64,000 nucleotides of DNA from Zoroaster sp. YZ-2022 (Eukaryota; Echinodermata; Asteroidea; Forcipulatida; Zoroasteridae), in contig CM055830.1 in the NCBI GenBank assembly GCA_029582265.1, positions 23,420,163 through 23,484,162 of the forward strand, given 5' to 3'. The notes under the pieces are model-generated. The model was not told the DNA's origin and did no database searches. It was given only the letters and a program-made list of their open reading frames with translations. Below, in pieces: positions 24,708-36,864 of this stretch (positions are counted from its first letter, which is position 1; every line of letters begins with the position of its first letter). A program made the translations under genes and the position numbers.

Positions 24708-25084
24708 GGGAGGAGGGCCAAAGTCATGGTACAGCCAAGCCTTTGAGAAGCCCGTCCAGGCCCAGGCCCAGGTTTTACCAGGGCCTACTGGCCAATATAA
24801 TCCTCTAGCTGAGCACAAAACCCTTTACTAATGAATCGATCTCAAATAGTTCTTATTGTTAACACAGACTTGACTGACACGTCAGTTGTCTTTTGTTCAC
24901 AACTGCAGTTGTTATAATGAGCTTTACTTGGCTAGGCCAGGCTGTCCAGAAGCCCATGTTGATTGGCAGGTACTATATTGTTACAGGATTAGGACTCACA
25001 AAAGACAGATTAGGAGACCAGGTAGCCTGGCCTGGCCAGGCTTCTCAAAAGGCTTGGCTGTACCATGACTTTGGCCCTCCTACC
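24708..25084. mobile_element. 377-bp MITE with long inverted ends, TTA-flanked
   Basis: The left end carries GGAGGGCCAAAGTCATGGTA, continuing CAGCCAAGCC; its reverse complement closes the element at 25038-25084. The arms pair over about 45 bp with few mismatches. TTA occurs directly outside both ends (24705-24707 and 25085-25087), as expected of PIF/Harbinger-type elements. It sits in the intron between two EGF exons. Confidence 0.7.
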
Positions 25085-25325
25085 TTAGTATGCTTACTCT
25101 CTTAAACACCCAATAAATCAAGATTTCCATGTACATGTACATACAAACATTTAAAAAAACATCCTGTGATAATGACATTCTGCTGTCCAGGAGAAATCAG
25201 TGAAAATGCATTTACATTTTTTGTATTTATTTTTACATAGAATTTAGGAAAGAGTACTCTTTCCTAAATTCAAACTAGAAATGATCTTATTTTTCTTTTT
25301 TTTTAAATACAGAATCTCAGACAAA

Positions 25326-25328
<3 letters not shown>

Positions 25329-25358
<30 letters not shown>
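25329..25358. repeat. (TA)n microsatellite
   Basis: About 30 bp of alternating TA inside an intron of the EGF gene. Confidence 0.9.
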
Positions 25359-25363
<5 letters not shown>

Positions 25364-25557
25364 AGATTAATAGAATAATCAGCTTTACACTTTTTAAATT
25401 TTGAAAAATGAAATTGATATAGGCATTTATGACTGGGATTAGGCATGGCCACACCTTCATCTCAGTTCTTTATCCCCTGTAGCCATAGACAAAACCAGTC
25501 ATGTATGACAAACTTTTGGTCTCTATAAATAATATCATGGATGAACATAAAACTTAC

Positions 25558-25671
25558 GTATTTGGCAGACAGCTCCGCTCCATCCAGCATCACATGCACA
25601 CAGGTATCCATTCAATATGTCAGTGCAGGTACCATTGTTGAGACACGGCTGAGTGGCACAATCATCGATAT
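25558..25671 (-). CDS. EGF-like domain exon, calcium-binding type
   Basis: A 114-bp exon with a TTATCAG acceptor and GTAAGT donor, phase 1 at both ends. The domain starts DIDDCATQPC, matching the start of calcium-binding EGF domains (acidic residues before the first cysteine). It has six cysteines and a CDAGWSGAVC C-terminal loop. Same gene and orientation as the other 114-bp exons. Confidence 0.9.
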
Positions 25672-25679
25672 CTGATAAA

Positions 25680-25728
25680 ACAAGATGCAGATGGCTGAGT
25701 GATACAATAATTGATATCTGAGAAAGAA
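25680..25728 (-). repeat. Partial duplicate of an exon start with its splice acceptor
   Basis: Upstream of the 25558-25671 exon (gene direction), CAGATATCAATTATTGTATC resembles the acceptor and first codons of that exon, CAGATATCGATGATTGTGCC. The next bases (CACTCAGCC) also match. The copy is cut off after about 30 exonic bases, giving a second, decoy 3' splice site about 45 bp away from the real one. Confidence 0.65.
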
Positions 25729-25877
25729 ACATTAAAGAACAGGTTCATATTCATTTCACATGACAGTGAACCCCTCCCCCAATGGATGTGCTGATTTTTT
25801 ATTATTTTTTTTTTAAAGAAAAAAAGGAGAAGAGGAAATGCAGAGAAAGAGAGTGAAACAAATGAGAAACGACATAC

Positions 25878-25991
25878 CAAGGTCACACTGGCTGCCTGTC
25901 CAGCCTGGAAGACAGACACACTGGAAGGATGTTAGCGTGCTGGAACATGCAGCACCATTCAGGCAAGGAAGGGAATCGCATGGATTTGATG
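25878..25991 (-). CDS. EGF-like domain exon
   Basis: A 114-bp phase 1-1 exon with a GATAG acceptor and GTATGT donor. It encodes a six-cysteine EGF domain with NPCDSLPCLNGAAC in the first half and CLPGWTGSQC at the end. It is part of the minus-strand EGF array between 24523 and 39838. Confidence 0.9.
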
Positions 25992-26361
25992 CTATCAGAA
26001 AGAAAAATAGAAAATTTATATCAGGCTGGCACATTAATGGCTTCAAGTGTTACACCTTTGGTAATTACCCGATTAAAATACACTGAATTACATGTTTAAG
26101 TGATTTCCAAGTGTCTGTGAAAAAAAAAACCTACACAGTTGACTCAGACTGGAATCGAACCCTTGACTACCAGCACTAGTAAGCAGGAAGTTGTGAGTTT
26201 GATTCCTGCCTGAGTCGCCTGTGGGTTTTTTCCGCAGACTCTCGGTAAGCACCAAGTATACAGTGCTTCATTTATACGTTGTTGTAGGCCACAATCAAAT
26301 CAATTGTTTAATATATCTCAATGCAAGAATTTCCTCAATATATAACATGACTCCTACTTAC

Positions 26362-26475
26362 CAGTTTGACAGAGATCACCAGTTATTCCCGGCAAGCAAC
26401 TACAGGTGAAATGTGTTGGGAAAGTGTTGCAGGATCCACCGTTCAGACACGGATTGGACGAACAAGGATCAACAA
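26362..26475 (-). CDS. EGF-like domain exon
   Basis: A 114-bp phase 1-1 exon with a GTAG acceptor and GTAAGT donor. Six cysteines, with DPCSSNPCLNGGSC and a CLPGITGDLC end. The intron on its upstream side (gene direction) holds the GGGAAA-rich tract at 26530-26944. Confidence 0.9.
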
Positions 26476-26529
26476 CTACAAACACAAAGAAACATTACTA
26501 TAAAGTTACAAAATAGTTCAAGTGTTTGT

Positions 26530-26944
26530 TATGGGAAGGGGAGGGGAAAGGGGAAAGGGGAAATGGGAGGGGAAGGGAAAAGAAAAGTAAAGGGGAGGGG
26601 GAGGGGGAGGGGAAAGGAAAGGGAGGGAAAAGGAAAGGGAGGGAAAAGGAAAGGGAGGGAAAAGGGGAAATGGGAGGGGAAGGGAAAAGTAAAGGGGAGG
26701 GGGAGGGGAAAGGAAAGGGAGGGAAAAGGAAAGGGAGGGAAAAGGAAAGGGAGGGAAAAGGAAAGGGAGGGAAAAGGAAAGGGAGGGGAAAGGGGAGGGG
26801 AAAGGGGAGAGGAAAGGGGAGGGGAAAGGGGAGGGGAAAGGGGAGGGGAAAGGGGAGGGGAAAGGGGAGGGGAAAGGGAGAAAGGGAGGGAAAAGGAAAG
26901 GAGAGGGAAAAGGAAGGGGAAAGGTAAAGGGAAGGAGAGGGGAA
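26530..26944. repeat. GGGGAAA-rich purine tract
   Basis: More than 400 bases that are almost entirely G and A on the plus strand, built of GGGAGGGGAAAGG-type units. Many G-runs of three or four make G-quadruplex or triplex formation conceivable. It lies in an intron of the EGF gene. Open frames rich in G, K, E and R (or P, F, S and L on the other strand) are by-products. Confidence 0.93.
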
Positions 26945-27654
26945 ACAACATGCAACCCATATCATTTCCCAACAGTGAGAAAATAACAGTGATTTTGTTC
27001 GATGTGAAAATATTGCCAATGACTTCCAGTTCAATTTTAGGAAACTCTATGTCACTATATGTAAGTTTATAATATGCATACCTAGTTTAAACTCTCTGAA
27101 GAATGAACAAATTAACAGCCATTTAACCCCGTTTCAAATTATCTCCCCAATTATAATGATTCTTCAACTTATTACCACAAGTTTAACCCTCATCCACCAA
27201 AATTATGCATTAAATAGTCACCCAGTTGTTGGACTTAGATGGAATTGGTACAGTGGCCAATGCAAATCATTCATGACTTGGCTATACAGTCTTGAATCCA
27301 ACAAAAACAGTGGGTGGAGTTTGATGGATTTGGTACACATGGCTACATGCTCTATTCACTGGGCTATATACATGTACAATACTGAATCCACCAAAATCAA
27401 GCAAAACCAGGGGGTGGATATTGATGGATTTGGGTTTGTTAGGGTTCAATACATATCCTACCTGACAAAAAGGTCAAGGAAAGATCAAAGATCATTGAGG
27501 TTAAAGCTTCTATATATACAATATTGGTAATCTTTATAAACAAAAACCATAAATTATCACAGGTTTTTCATGGGAGAAAACTAGTCATACATGTCAGATG
27601 GCATTCAAGAAAATCACCTTTTGCTATAAGAAGTAATAAGAGTTAGATACATAC

Positions 27655-27768
27655 CCACATCACAGATTGGTCCATCCCATCCTTCAGTACAGTTACAGGT
27701 GTAATAGTTTATGTGGTTAATACAGGCAGCGTTATTCTGACAAGGATTGGATGCACACAAGTCAACAC
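27655..27768 (-). CDS. EGF-like domain exon
   Basis: A 114-bp phase 1-1 exon with a CCCAG acceptor and GTATGT donor. Six cysteines, with DLCASNPCQNNAAC and CTEGWDGPIC. The preceding intron (toward 36865) is about 9.1 kb and has been filled by microsatellite, LINE and SINE insertions. Confidence 0.9.
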
Positions 27769-27801
27769 CTGGGTGAAAAACAAAAACTTATTTAAAGCCT
27801 C

Positions 27802-28442
<641 letters not shown>

Positions 28443-28670
28443 GCGTTCGAAGGCGCAAGACGTGTCAACTTTGCTCCTGCAAAATCACCTTTTCAGCGTC
28501 TTAACAACAGCTTTTTATATATCGGTGAGTAATAGGTTTTACCACCAAAGAAGAGGAATCTTTAAACCGAGTTTTTGTAGTTAAATTATTGTCCTGACTG
28601 AAGACCTTTGAGGAATAGTATTTTCGTCAGGGCTGGCAACAGCCCGACGACGCCATCTTAAGGTGTCGCC

Positions 28671-30119
28671 ATGTTTTCTAACACCATGAAGAGACCAAAC
28701 ACCGTGAGATTCACAATCAAGCACAATAGACCATCAGCCAAACAAGTGTATGACGCCGCCACTAAGGATTTGAATACGGACAATGCAGTCAAATGCATCG
28801 CTGAACTGGACAACAACTGGTACAATGTTACATTCAGTGGCGAACATTACTGTGAATTGATCGCAACAAAAGGACTTCATTTGAATGGAATGTTAATAGA
28901 ATGCGAAAGAATTGAATTGGTCAACTCAGTTGTAGTGTACGTGAAGGCTCCATACGAGATGAGTGACAACATAGTCATGAATGCCTTAATGCAGTATGGC
29001 ACAGTGGTCAATATCCGAAGGCAGTATCACTATTTCGACAACAACATAGAAAATGGAGTCCGGAGCTTGCTTCTCAAACACATCAAGAAACCAATCCCGA
29101 GCTTTATCAGGGTTGGAAGTTTCAACTTACCGGTACGACATCGGGGACAAGAAAGAACATGCAAAATCTGCCAACAACCAGGGCACATGGCCAGAGACTG
29201 TAACCGGCGGGGTCGTTGCTTTATCTGTGGCTCTAGAGAACACCGATCAGACTCCCATGACAAACTGGAGCATCTGAAGAACATGCCCCCGGTAGACAAA
29301 GTGTTAGAACATACAAGAGACAGTGACGACGAAAGGGAAAGACAGTTTGAAGAAAACGGCGCTGAAGAAGGGGAAATGGAAGAGGATAGGGAGGAAGAGA
29401 AGGAGGAGGAAGAGGAAGAGGAAGAGGAAGGAGAAGAGGAAGGAGAAGAGGAAGGGGAAGAGGAAGGAGAAGAGGAAGGAGAAGAGGAAGGAGAAGATGG
29501 AGAAGATTTTGACAACAAATCAACAACCCTCGAGGAAGAATGGGAAGAAACAGAAATTATCATCACAGAGATTAAAAATCGAACGGAAGAAACTACGCCA
29601 ACCCCACAAGCGAAAGAAGCCAAAAACGAAAACGCAGAAAGGAAGGACAAAGGTACCACGGAAGAAAGAACAAAAGAGCCAAATAAAACCCAAAACACCC
29701 AAAAAGACAAGGCAACGCGAAACGCGATTCCCGCAAAAAAGAAGGAGAACGGTTTATGGGATGAGGCAGTGGCCAAAGACCTGAAAGAGAAGAAGCGGCA
29801 GAGAGAAACCAACAACAACAAAACAGTCCTCAAACAAAAACGAGCAGAGAATTCGAATACCGACAAGGCCAGCCAAAAATCAGCCGACGATCAACGAGAC
29901 AACACGCAAGAAACTGAACAAGAACTTAATACCCAAAGCAAAGGTCAAGCTCTACCAGACATGATGGCTAGAAAATGCTCAAGAAGAAGATTGGATGGGC
30001 TGAAGCTGTTAAAAGAATTTGTCAGAAGACAGGCAAGCAACAGAGACAATGACAAACAGCGAAGAAACGGAAGATATGGAACAAGAGACCCAGATTCGAG
30101 GAGAACATCATGTATATGA
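28671..30119 (+). CDS. LINE ORF1: zinc-knuckle nucleic-acid-binding protein, 482 aa
   Basis: Expected to bind the element's RNA and act with ORF2 in retrotransposition. Residues about 10-150 form an RRM-like region of the type seen in Tx1 ORF1 proteins. Two zinc knuckles follow at about 163-195: CKICQQPGHMARDC (CX2CX4HX4C) and CFICGSREHRSDSH (CX2CX4HX4H). Residues about 215-275 are extremely acidic with EEGEEEGE repeats, and the rest is charged and low in complexity. The start was taken at the first ATG after the leader; a second ATG five codons on (residue 6) is an alternative. The frame is intact, in contrast to ORF2. Confidence 0.85.
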   Translation: MFSNTMKRPNTVRFTIKHNRPSAKQVYDAATKDLNTDNAVKCIAELDNNWYNVTFSGEHYCELIATKGLHLNGMLIECERIELVNSVVVYVKAPYEMSDNIVMNALMQYGTVVNIRRQYHYFDNNIENGVRSLLLKHIKKPIPSFIRVGSFNLPVRHRGQERTCKICQQPGHMARDCNRRGRCFICGSREHRSDSHDKLEHLKNMPPVDKVLEHTRDSDDERERQFEENGAEEGEMEEDREEEKEEEEEEEEEGEEEGEEEGEEEGEEEGEEEGEDGEDFDNKSTTLEEEWEETEIIITEIKNRTEETTPTPQAKEAKNENAERKDKGTTEERTKEPNKTQNTQKDKATRNAIPAKKKENGLWDEAVAKDLKEKKRQRETNNNKTVLKQKRAENSNTDKASQKSADDQRDNTQETEQELNTQSKGQALPDMMARKCSRRRLDGLKLLKEFVRRQASNRDNDKQRRNGRYGTRDPDSRRTSCI

Positions 30120-30358
30120 ACAACCCCCAAGTCAAGAAAAACTGGTGCCATATGTCAGACAAGGAGTCCAACGATTCAGGAAGAAACGCGGTGGTGGAGC
30201 AATCGCGCAATACAGAAAAGGACCATATCAGATTGGCCCAATACGTCAAGATACGAAAGATAAAGCAAAACAGAAGTAGAATTCAGGACTTCAACACTAT
30301 TAATGGTGAGGTGTCTTTTTATTATAAACCGATGTTTAGATTTGTCATTCTTTTTCAA

Positions 30359-33300
30359 ATGGTATACACAATAGCTACACTAAATGTTAATGGACTCAGG
30401 AACCCACAAAAGAGGGACATTGTTTTTTGAATACCTTTAAGAAAAAAGCGGCCATTGTTTTTTCCAAGAGACTCATAGTATGGTTAAGGATGAAGCGGAG
30501 TGGCGCAAGCAGTGGTGTGGGCAGATCGCTTTCAGCCATGGAAAAAAACAACAGTTGTGGGTTGCTATTCTCACTTCTGAGAAGAGTGGTCTAAATCTCA
30601 TTAATATTACACATGATTCTAATGGCAGATGGGTCAAAGGCGACATAGGAATGGGTGGAGAGGTGATTAGTATCATATCTATGTATGCGCCAAATAACGC
30701 TACGTTCCGCAAACGTTTTGTGGGAAATTTTGGCAAGTCTTTAAAACATTATTACTGACTGTAACTATATTGTTTCTGGTGACCTGAACTGTGATATCAA
30801 TGCTAATGGAATTTATGATCAAAGCAAAACCTCCTGTTAAATTTTATTCAGGAAAATAACCTCAGTGACACGTGGGCCGCATTACGAAATGAGCCTGGTT
30901 TTACATTTTATCACAAAGGATCAAGAAACCTAGTAGAATCGATTATATTCTCACGTCCAAAACGCTAAGAACTAATTTAAAAGAAATTAGCATTGATTCA
31001 TCTGGGCTTTCAGATCACAGTACTCTTATACTCAGGTTAGAAAATCAAACTGTTCCTACCGGTAAAGGAAGATGGTATTGTAACAATGAAATACTTAAAG
31101 ACAGCCAATGTAATTTGAGGTTAGAGTTGTTCTGGAATTTTGGAAAACCCAGAAAGTTGTTTACGAATGCCCGCTTATTTGGTGGGATTTGGGTAAAAAC
31201 AGGTTGAAAGAAATTTTAAAGAGTATGATGGAGAAAACGATATAAAGAAAGAAAAGAGGAAGACACCTTAAAAAAGAATACCAAAACCTTATTAGCAATA
31301 ATTCCGAAGATATTTCATTTAAAATTAGAGATATAGAACAAAAAATTAAACTTTATGAGACTGCTAACTGGGAAAGAGCCAAACTCAGGGTCCACGTTAA
31401 ACATAAGTGTGATATGGAGAAACCCAGCAAATACTTTCTTTCTACTGAAAAACAGCAAAAAAACAACAACCTTATAGGGGAATTTAAAACCACAAAAGAT
31501 CATATAATTAATAAACCCTCAGAAATGGTGGATGCTGTTAGAATTTTTTATAAAGACTTATTTTCTACCCAAAAAATTAATAATTTTTATCTGCAGAAAA
31601 TTCTAAATTTGGTCTCAAAATATGAATTTGAAGAAGAATCTGTCCAAAACATGGAGAAAACAATCACTGAAGAAGAACTTTACTTGGCGCTTAAAGATAT
31701 GGCAAAAAATAAAGCGCCGGGATTAGATGGCCTTACGGTCGAATTTTACTTAAATATTTGGCATCTTATTAAGAGTGAATTTCTTGATTTGGTTAATTAC
31801 TGTTACGAAAAAGGAAAGTTACCAGACCTCTATGAACAGAGCATTAATTAGGTTAATTTATAAAAACAAAGGGGAAAGAAGCGAACTTAAGAATTGAGAC
31901 CGATCAGTCTCCTCAACGTTGACTACAAGATTATTTCAAAACTTATTACTAAACGCCTCAGAATCATCTTGCCTGGAATTAATTGCTGAAGATCAAACTT
32001 GCGGGGTTCAAGGTAGAGATATTCAAGATAATTTAATGGTTCTTAGAGATGTTATCGATTATGTGAATTTTATAACAAGGAAGCTGCTATTATAAGCGTT
32101 GATCAAGAAAAAGCTTTTGATCGTATCGAGTGGAAATATATGTTCGCCATGATGGAAAAAATGGGAATACCCTGTGTTTTGAGGCGGTGGATTGAAATAT
32201 TTTACAAAATCCAACGGTTACTATTAACGTAAATAATTTTTTTCACCGAGCCTTTTCAAGCAACAAGAGGCATAAGACAGGGGTGCCCACTATCCCCTCT
32301 TTTATATGCCATATGTGTAGAAGGTTTAGCCAATCTTATCCGAGGTAAAAATGGAGTTAAAGGAGTTGGTCTACCAGGCCAAAAAGTTAAATATCAAATT
32401 GTTCAGCATGCTGATGATACCAGTATTTTTATTACCGATAACAGTGAGTTTATTTCATTACAAAATATTTTTCATACCTACGGCGAAGGGTCGGGTTCTA
32501 AAATAAATGAGCAAAAAACCCAAGGCTTGTGGCTCGGTGCGTGGAAAAATAGGAAAGATAATCCGGGGAATTTCAATTGGAACAACCAAAAGATTAAGAT
32601 CCTTGGTATTTATTTCGGAAATGGTATTAAACCTGAAGACATATGGCTGGAAAGAGTCAATAAAATAAAAAATGTCCTTAATAGATGGAAAGAAAGGTCA
32701 CTGACTATGAAAGGGAAAGCGGTGGTTGTTAACAGTCTTATTGGTAGTAGTTTAGCTTATTATGGTTCAGTTATTCCTTGTTCGCAGTACTTGAAAGAAG
32801 AAATAGATAGAAGTATTTTCAATTTCTATTGGTCCTCCAAACCTGATAAAATTAAAAGAGATACTATCAGAGGACCACCAGAATTAGGTGGAACCGGTCT
32901 AATTAACATAACTTGTAAATTAGATGCTTTGTTGTTAAAATGGCTTCAGAAATACTGTACCAGACACGGAAAATGGAAGTATCTCTTTGACTTTTGGATC
33001 AAGCAAACAAACACTGACCAAACACCTGGGTGGTTTGTTTTTAACAACCTCAAGTTAATTGGACCTAAATTACCCGTTTTTTATAGAGACCTTGTGAAAG
33101 CTTTTCAAAAAGCAAAGGGTGTTATAAAACTAAATGTGACTTGTATTAATGAAGCTCTCCAAATACCTTTGTGGAACAATACAATTATAACTAATACGGA
33201 AAAAAAACTTGATACAAAAATATTAAAACATCATGCAATGTTATTGCTGGAACATGTTGCCAACAAAGGCAGACTTATATCTCCCCAAGAACTGGCTAAG

Positions 33301-34119
33301 AAATGTAACATAAAGCCAATTAATGCCGGAAAAATAGTGGCAGGTTTAAAGAAACATGTTGATAGTAACTTGTTACAAGAAAACAGAGAAGGTCCAGCTC
33401 GTCATGTCAGCAGTTTTTTATATCTCCAAATAGGCGATGAGACAGTTCATGTTGCGAATATTACCGTTAAAAGTATATATAAAAGTATGGTTAGGGAAAT
33501 GTTCATACTGCCTGTAGTTGAAAAGATATGGCCAGTTAAACTAAACATTAGCCCACAAGCAATTTTTGACTGGAAAGAGATTTGGCAAAAAGCTAACAAT
33601 CAAAGTATTGATTTTGATGATAGAGATCTCTGGTATCGTTTACGCCACCGTATCCTCCCAACTAATGATGTTTTACAGAAAATGAAAAAAATAGTTTCCA
33701 AAGACAATCAATGGGTTATGTAAACAAGAGAAAGAAACTATAGAACATGTATTTATATATTGTAAAATACGTGGACATCCTGGATATTTTTAGAATATGT
33801 CCTTCGTAAATATAAGGGTAACAAACATTTTTATCTCAACGATAGCAATAGGATATTGGGATACGGAAAACAAATTGACACTTTTTGCTTAATCTTGATC
33901 GCCAAAGTTCACAAAACTATCTGGACCTCCAGATGTCTCAATTTAGGTGAAATTAATCCATTGTCGGATCAGATTTTATTGAGAAAGTTCCAACACAACC
34001 TGAAAAGAACCATCCTTTTGGAAAAACAGAGACTTACCATAGATAGTTTTGTTAACTTTTATGCAAAAAATCAAGCTTTGTGTCAAGTAAAAGGAGAAAA
34101 AGTATTATTTACCTTTTAG
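30359..34119 (+). pseudogene. LINE ORF2: AP endonuclease and reverse transcriptase, frameshifted
   Basis: Starts at ATG 30359, 240 bp after ORF1. The endonuclease begins IATLNVNGLRNPQKR and its late motif appears as SGLSDHSTL near 31005. RT motifs include KAPGLDGLTVEFY (about 31710), a QEKAFDRIEW block (about 32105), RQGCPLSPLLYA (about 32275) and the catalytic QHADDTSIF (about 32400). The longest open part, 32527-33723, covers the RT thumb and C-terminal region. A CKQEKETIEHVFIYC motif lies at about 33720. Frame breaks occur near 30430, 30760, 30840, 30930, 31150, 31850, 31900, 32060, 32220 and 33720, so this copy is dead unless they are sequencing errors. Confidence 0.85.
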
Positions 34120-34280
34120 TTTTTATCTGTAATTTTACTTGTATAAACATTTGTTAAAGTCTGTATTTTGTTCTACTCCGTAATTTAGCGCATTCACTGA
34201 ATTGTAATATATTATTGTAATACTGTGGAATGTGTGGTTGTAAGGAAATAAAAAGGAGACGTATATCTCCACAACCAAAA

Positions 34281-34332
34281 AAAACAAACAAACAAACCAA
34301 ACAAACAACAACAACAACAACAAATAAACAAT

Positions 34333-34370
<38 letters not shown>

Positions 34371-34780
34371 ATAAATAATAACAATAACAACAATAAATAA
34401 TAAATAATAAATAACAACAATAAATAATAACAATAAATAAATAACAATAATAATAAATAATAACAATAAATAACAACAATAACAACAAATAATAACAATA
34501 ATAATAACAATAAATAATAAATAAATAATAATAATACAATAAACAACAATAAATAACAACAATAATAAATAATAATAAATAATAAATAACAATAATAAAT
34601 AATAACAATAACAAATAATAAATAATAATAAACAATAATAATAATAACAACAACAACAACAAATAATAAATAACAACAATAAAATAACAACAACAATAAC
34701 AACAACAATAACAATAAATAAATAACAATAATAACAATAACAATAATAAATAAATAACAATAATAACAATAACAATAATA

Positions 34781-34812
<32 letters not shown>

Positions 34813-34986
34813 TAACAATAAATAATAATAATAATAATAATAAATAATAAAATAATAATAACAATAATAATAAATAAATAATACAATAATAACAATAATA
34901 ATAACAATAAATAATAATAAATAATAAATAACAATAAATACAATAACAATAATAACAACAACAACAACAACAATAACAACAAATAA

Positions 34987-35033
<47 letters not shown>

Positions 35034-35071
35034 ATAACAACAACAACAACAACAACAAATAAACAACAAAT

Positions 35072-35137
<66 letters not shown>
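34281..35137. repeat. AAC/AAT-rich tract between LINE and SINE
   Basis: About 850 bp of mixed AAC, AAT and AATAAC units, starting after the A-rich LINE 3' end and ending at the SINE body. No unit order is kept for long. It is compositionally different from the pure (AAT)n tract at the LINE's 5' side. Confidence 0.9.
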
Positions 35138-35590
35138 ATTAATAATGGATTTTTCTATAGCGTCATCTCCATCACTATGTAATACTCAATGCACTTTTTA
35201 CATTATTATCCCTGTCACCATGCTACTTTAATATCATTCCTGGATCATTCTTAACTTCCTGGGAAGTATACAACCCTGGCAGTCTGTGAGATGCTCATCA
35301 ACTAATCAAACACGGGTAAAACTTGTAGCTTTGCATAATGAAGAGGATAAGTAAGACTTATTGCGGTGACACCATGTCAAATTCTCTATTGAGTAGTAAT
35401 TAGTTCTGAAAAGAACTGGAGGTTACAACTCGACGTTTCGATCAGTATGCTCTGATCGTCCTCGGAAGAGTGCCGGACTCTGGGAAATGCTGCTGCTTAA
35501 GTAGGCTGCTGGAGGATCACGCGATTACCATCTTGGCCCTCACAGGTCCCCATTTATACTCCTGGGTGAAGAGAAGCAACTCAGAGTTGC
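35138..35590 (-). mobile_element. SINE body, interrupted and lacking its tRNA head
   Basis: Segments CCTGGGAAGTATACAACCCT and TGGGTGAAGAGAAGC, with CCCTCACAGGTCCCCATTTA, correspond to the SINE at 39921-40263 (CCTGGGGAGTATACATCTCA, CCCTCACCAGGTACCCATTT). The two parts are separated by the dispersed 170-bp repeat. The tRNA-like head expected to the right is not visible. Confidence 0.6.
35347..35520 (+). mobile_element. Dispersed 170-bp repeat, copy 2
   Basis: Close match to 14446-14616 and inserted within the SINE body. It shares GTTTCGATCAGTATGCTCTG. On the minus strand this gives a hairpin followed by CGAAACGTC, which recalls one half of a hammerhead ribozyme core, but the matching CTGATGA half is absent. 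Confidence 0.75.
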
Positions 35591-35756
35591 TGTAATAATT
35601 AACACTTATTGATTTTTGCCCTACACCGACGTTTGTTTAGGGAAAAATTGTGTCAATGCAGAAGTCATGCACACGGGAGTCTTCATAGATAGGTCAAGTG
35701 GCTATGCCATAAGAGTAGCAACCCATACTCTTTAAGGGTGATATATATTCACCAAT

Positions 35757-36864
35757 ATCGCACCTGGTACCCATCCATCTTTTCAGGCATTGCCAGCTAT
35801 AGGAATCTGTCGTTGGTAACACTCACCGGTATCACAGTTGGTACCCATCCATCCGTTCAAGCATTCACAGCTATAAGAATCTGTCTTTGGTAACACTTAC
35901 CGGTATCACAGTTGGTACCCATCCATCCATTCAAGCATTCACAGCTATAGGAATCTGTCTTTGGTAACACTCACCGGTATCACAGTTGGTACCCATCCAT
36001 CCATTCAAGCATTCACAGCTATAAGAATCTGTCTTTGGTAACACTTACCGGTATCACAGTTGTTACCCATCCATCCATTCAAGCATTCACAGCTACAGGA
36101 ATCTGTCTTTGGTAACACTCACCGGTATCACAGTTGGTACCCATCCATCCATTCAAGCCTTCACAGCTATAAGAATCTGTCTTTGGTAACACTTACCGGT
36201 ATCACAGTTGTTACCCATCCATCCATTCAAGCATTCACAGCTATAGGAATCTGTCTTTGGTAACACTCACCGGTATCACAGTTGGTACCCATCCATCCAT
36301 TCAAGCATTCACAGCTATAGGAATCTGTCTTTGGTACATTGTAACACTTACCGGTATCACAGTTGTTACCCATCCATCCATTCAAGCATTCACAGCTACA
36401 AGAATCTGTCTTTGGTAACACTTACCGGTATCACAGTTGGTACCCATCCATCCATTCAAGCATTCACAGCTATAGGAATCTGTCTTTGCATTGGTAACAC
36501 TTACCGGTATCACAGTTGGTACCCATCCATCCATTCAAGCATTCACAGCTATAAGAATCTGTCTTTGGTGACACTTACCGGTATCACAGTTGGTAGCCAT
36601 CCATCCATTCAAGCATTCACATCTGTCTTTGGTAACACTTACCGGTATCACAGTTGTTACCCATCCATCCATTCAAGCATTCACAGCTATAAGAATCTGT
36701 CTTTGGTAACACTTACCGGTATCACAGTTGGTACCCATCCATCCATTCAAGCATTCACAGCTATAGGAATCTGTCTTTGGTAACACTTACCGGTATCACA
36801 GTTGGTACCCATCCATCCGGTCAAGCATTCACAGCTATAGGAATCTGTCTTTGGTAACACTTAC
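35757..36864 (-). repeat. 74-bp array of exon-end plus splice-donor copies (about 14)
   Basis: Each 74-bp unit equals the last 56 bases of the EGF exon at 36865-36978 plus the first 18 bases of its intron (GTAAGTGTTACCAAAGAC). Donors are GTAAGT or GTGAGT; in the first part of the array these alternate, together with small differences next to AGCTATA. The units lie directly downstream of the real exon in gene direction, so the intron begins with a run of decoy donors. The oldest-looking copy is at about 35757-35815. Confidence 0.93.

Larger units (their letters stand above)
28443..34280 (+). mobile_element. Tx1/L1-like non-LTR retrotransposon (LINE), nearly full length
   Basis: A 5' leader of about 230 bp, an intact ORF1 with CCHC zinc knuckles, and an ORF2 with AP-type endonuclease and reverse transcriptase regions broken by several frameshifts. 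A short 3' region then ends in an AAC/AAT-rich tract. The ORF1 layout (RRM-like region, then two zinc knuckles, then a charged tail) and the endonuclease start IATLNVNGLRNPQKR fit the Tx1/L1 group. It lies in opposite orientation to the EGF gene, within its longest intron, between (AAT)n at the left and an AAC/AAT tract at the right. Confidence 0.85.

Noticed and set aside
26413..27072. Gly/Lys/Arg/Glu-rich 219-residue ORF and its antisense Pro/Phe/Ser-rich counterparts
   Set aside because: They follow from the purine tract inside an EGF-gene intron; open in several frames on both strands.
29030..29866. 278-residue minus-strand ORF
   Set aside because: Antisense shadow of LINE ORF1; Ser/Pro-rich because the sense strand encodes acidic repeats.
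34135..35136. Leu/Tyr/Val/Ile-rich minus-strand ORFs up to 333 residues
   Set aside because: Translations of the AAC/AAT tract.
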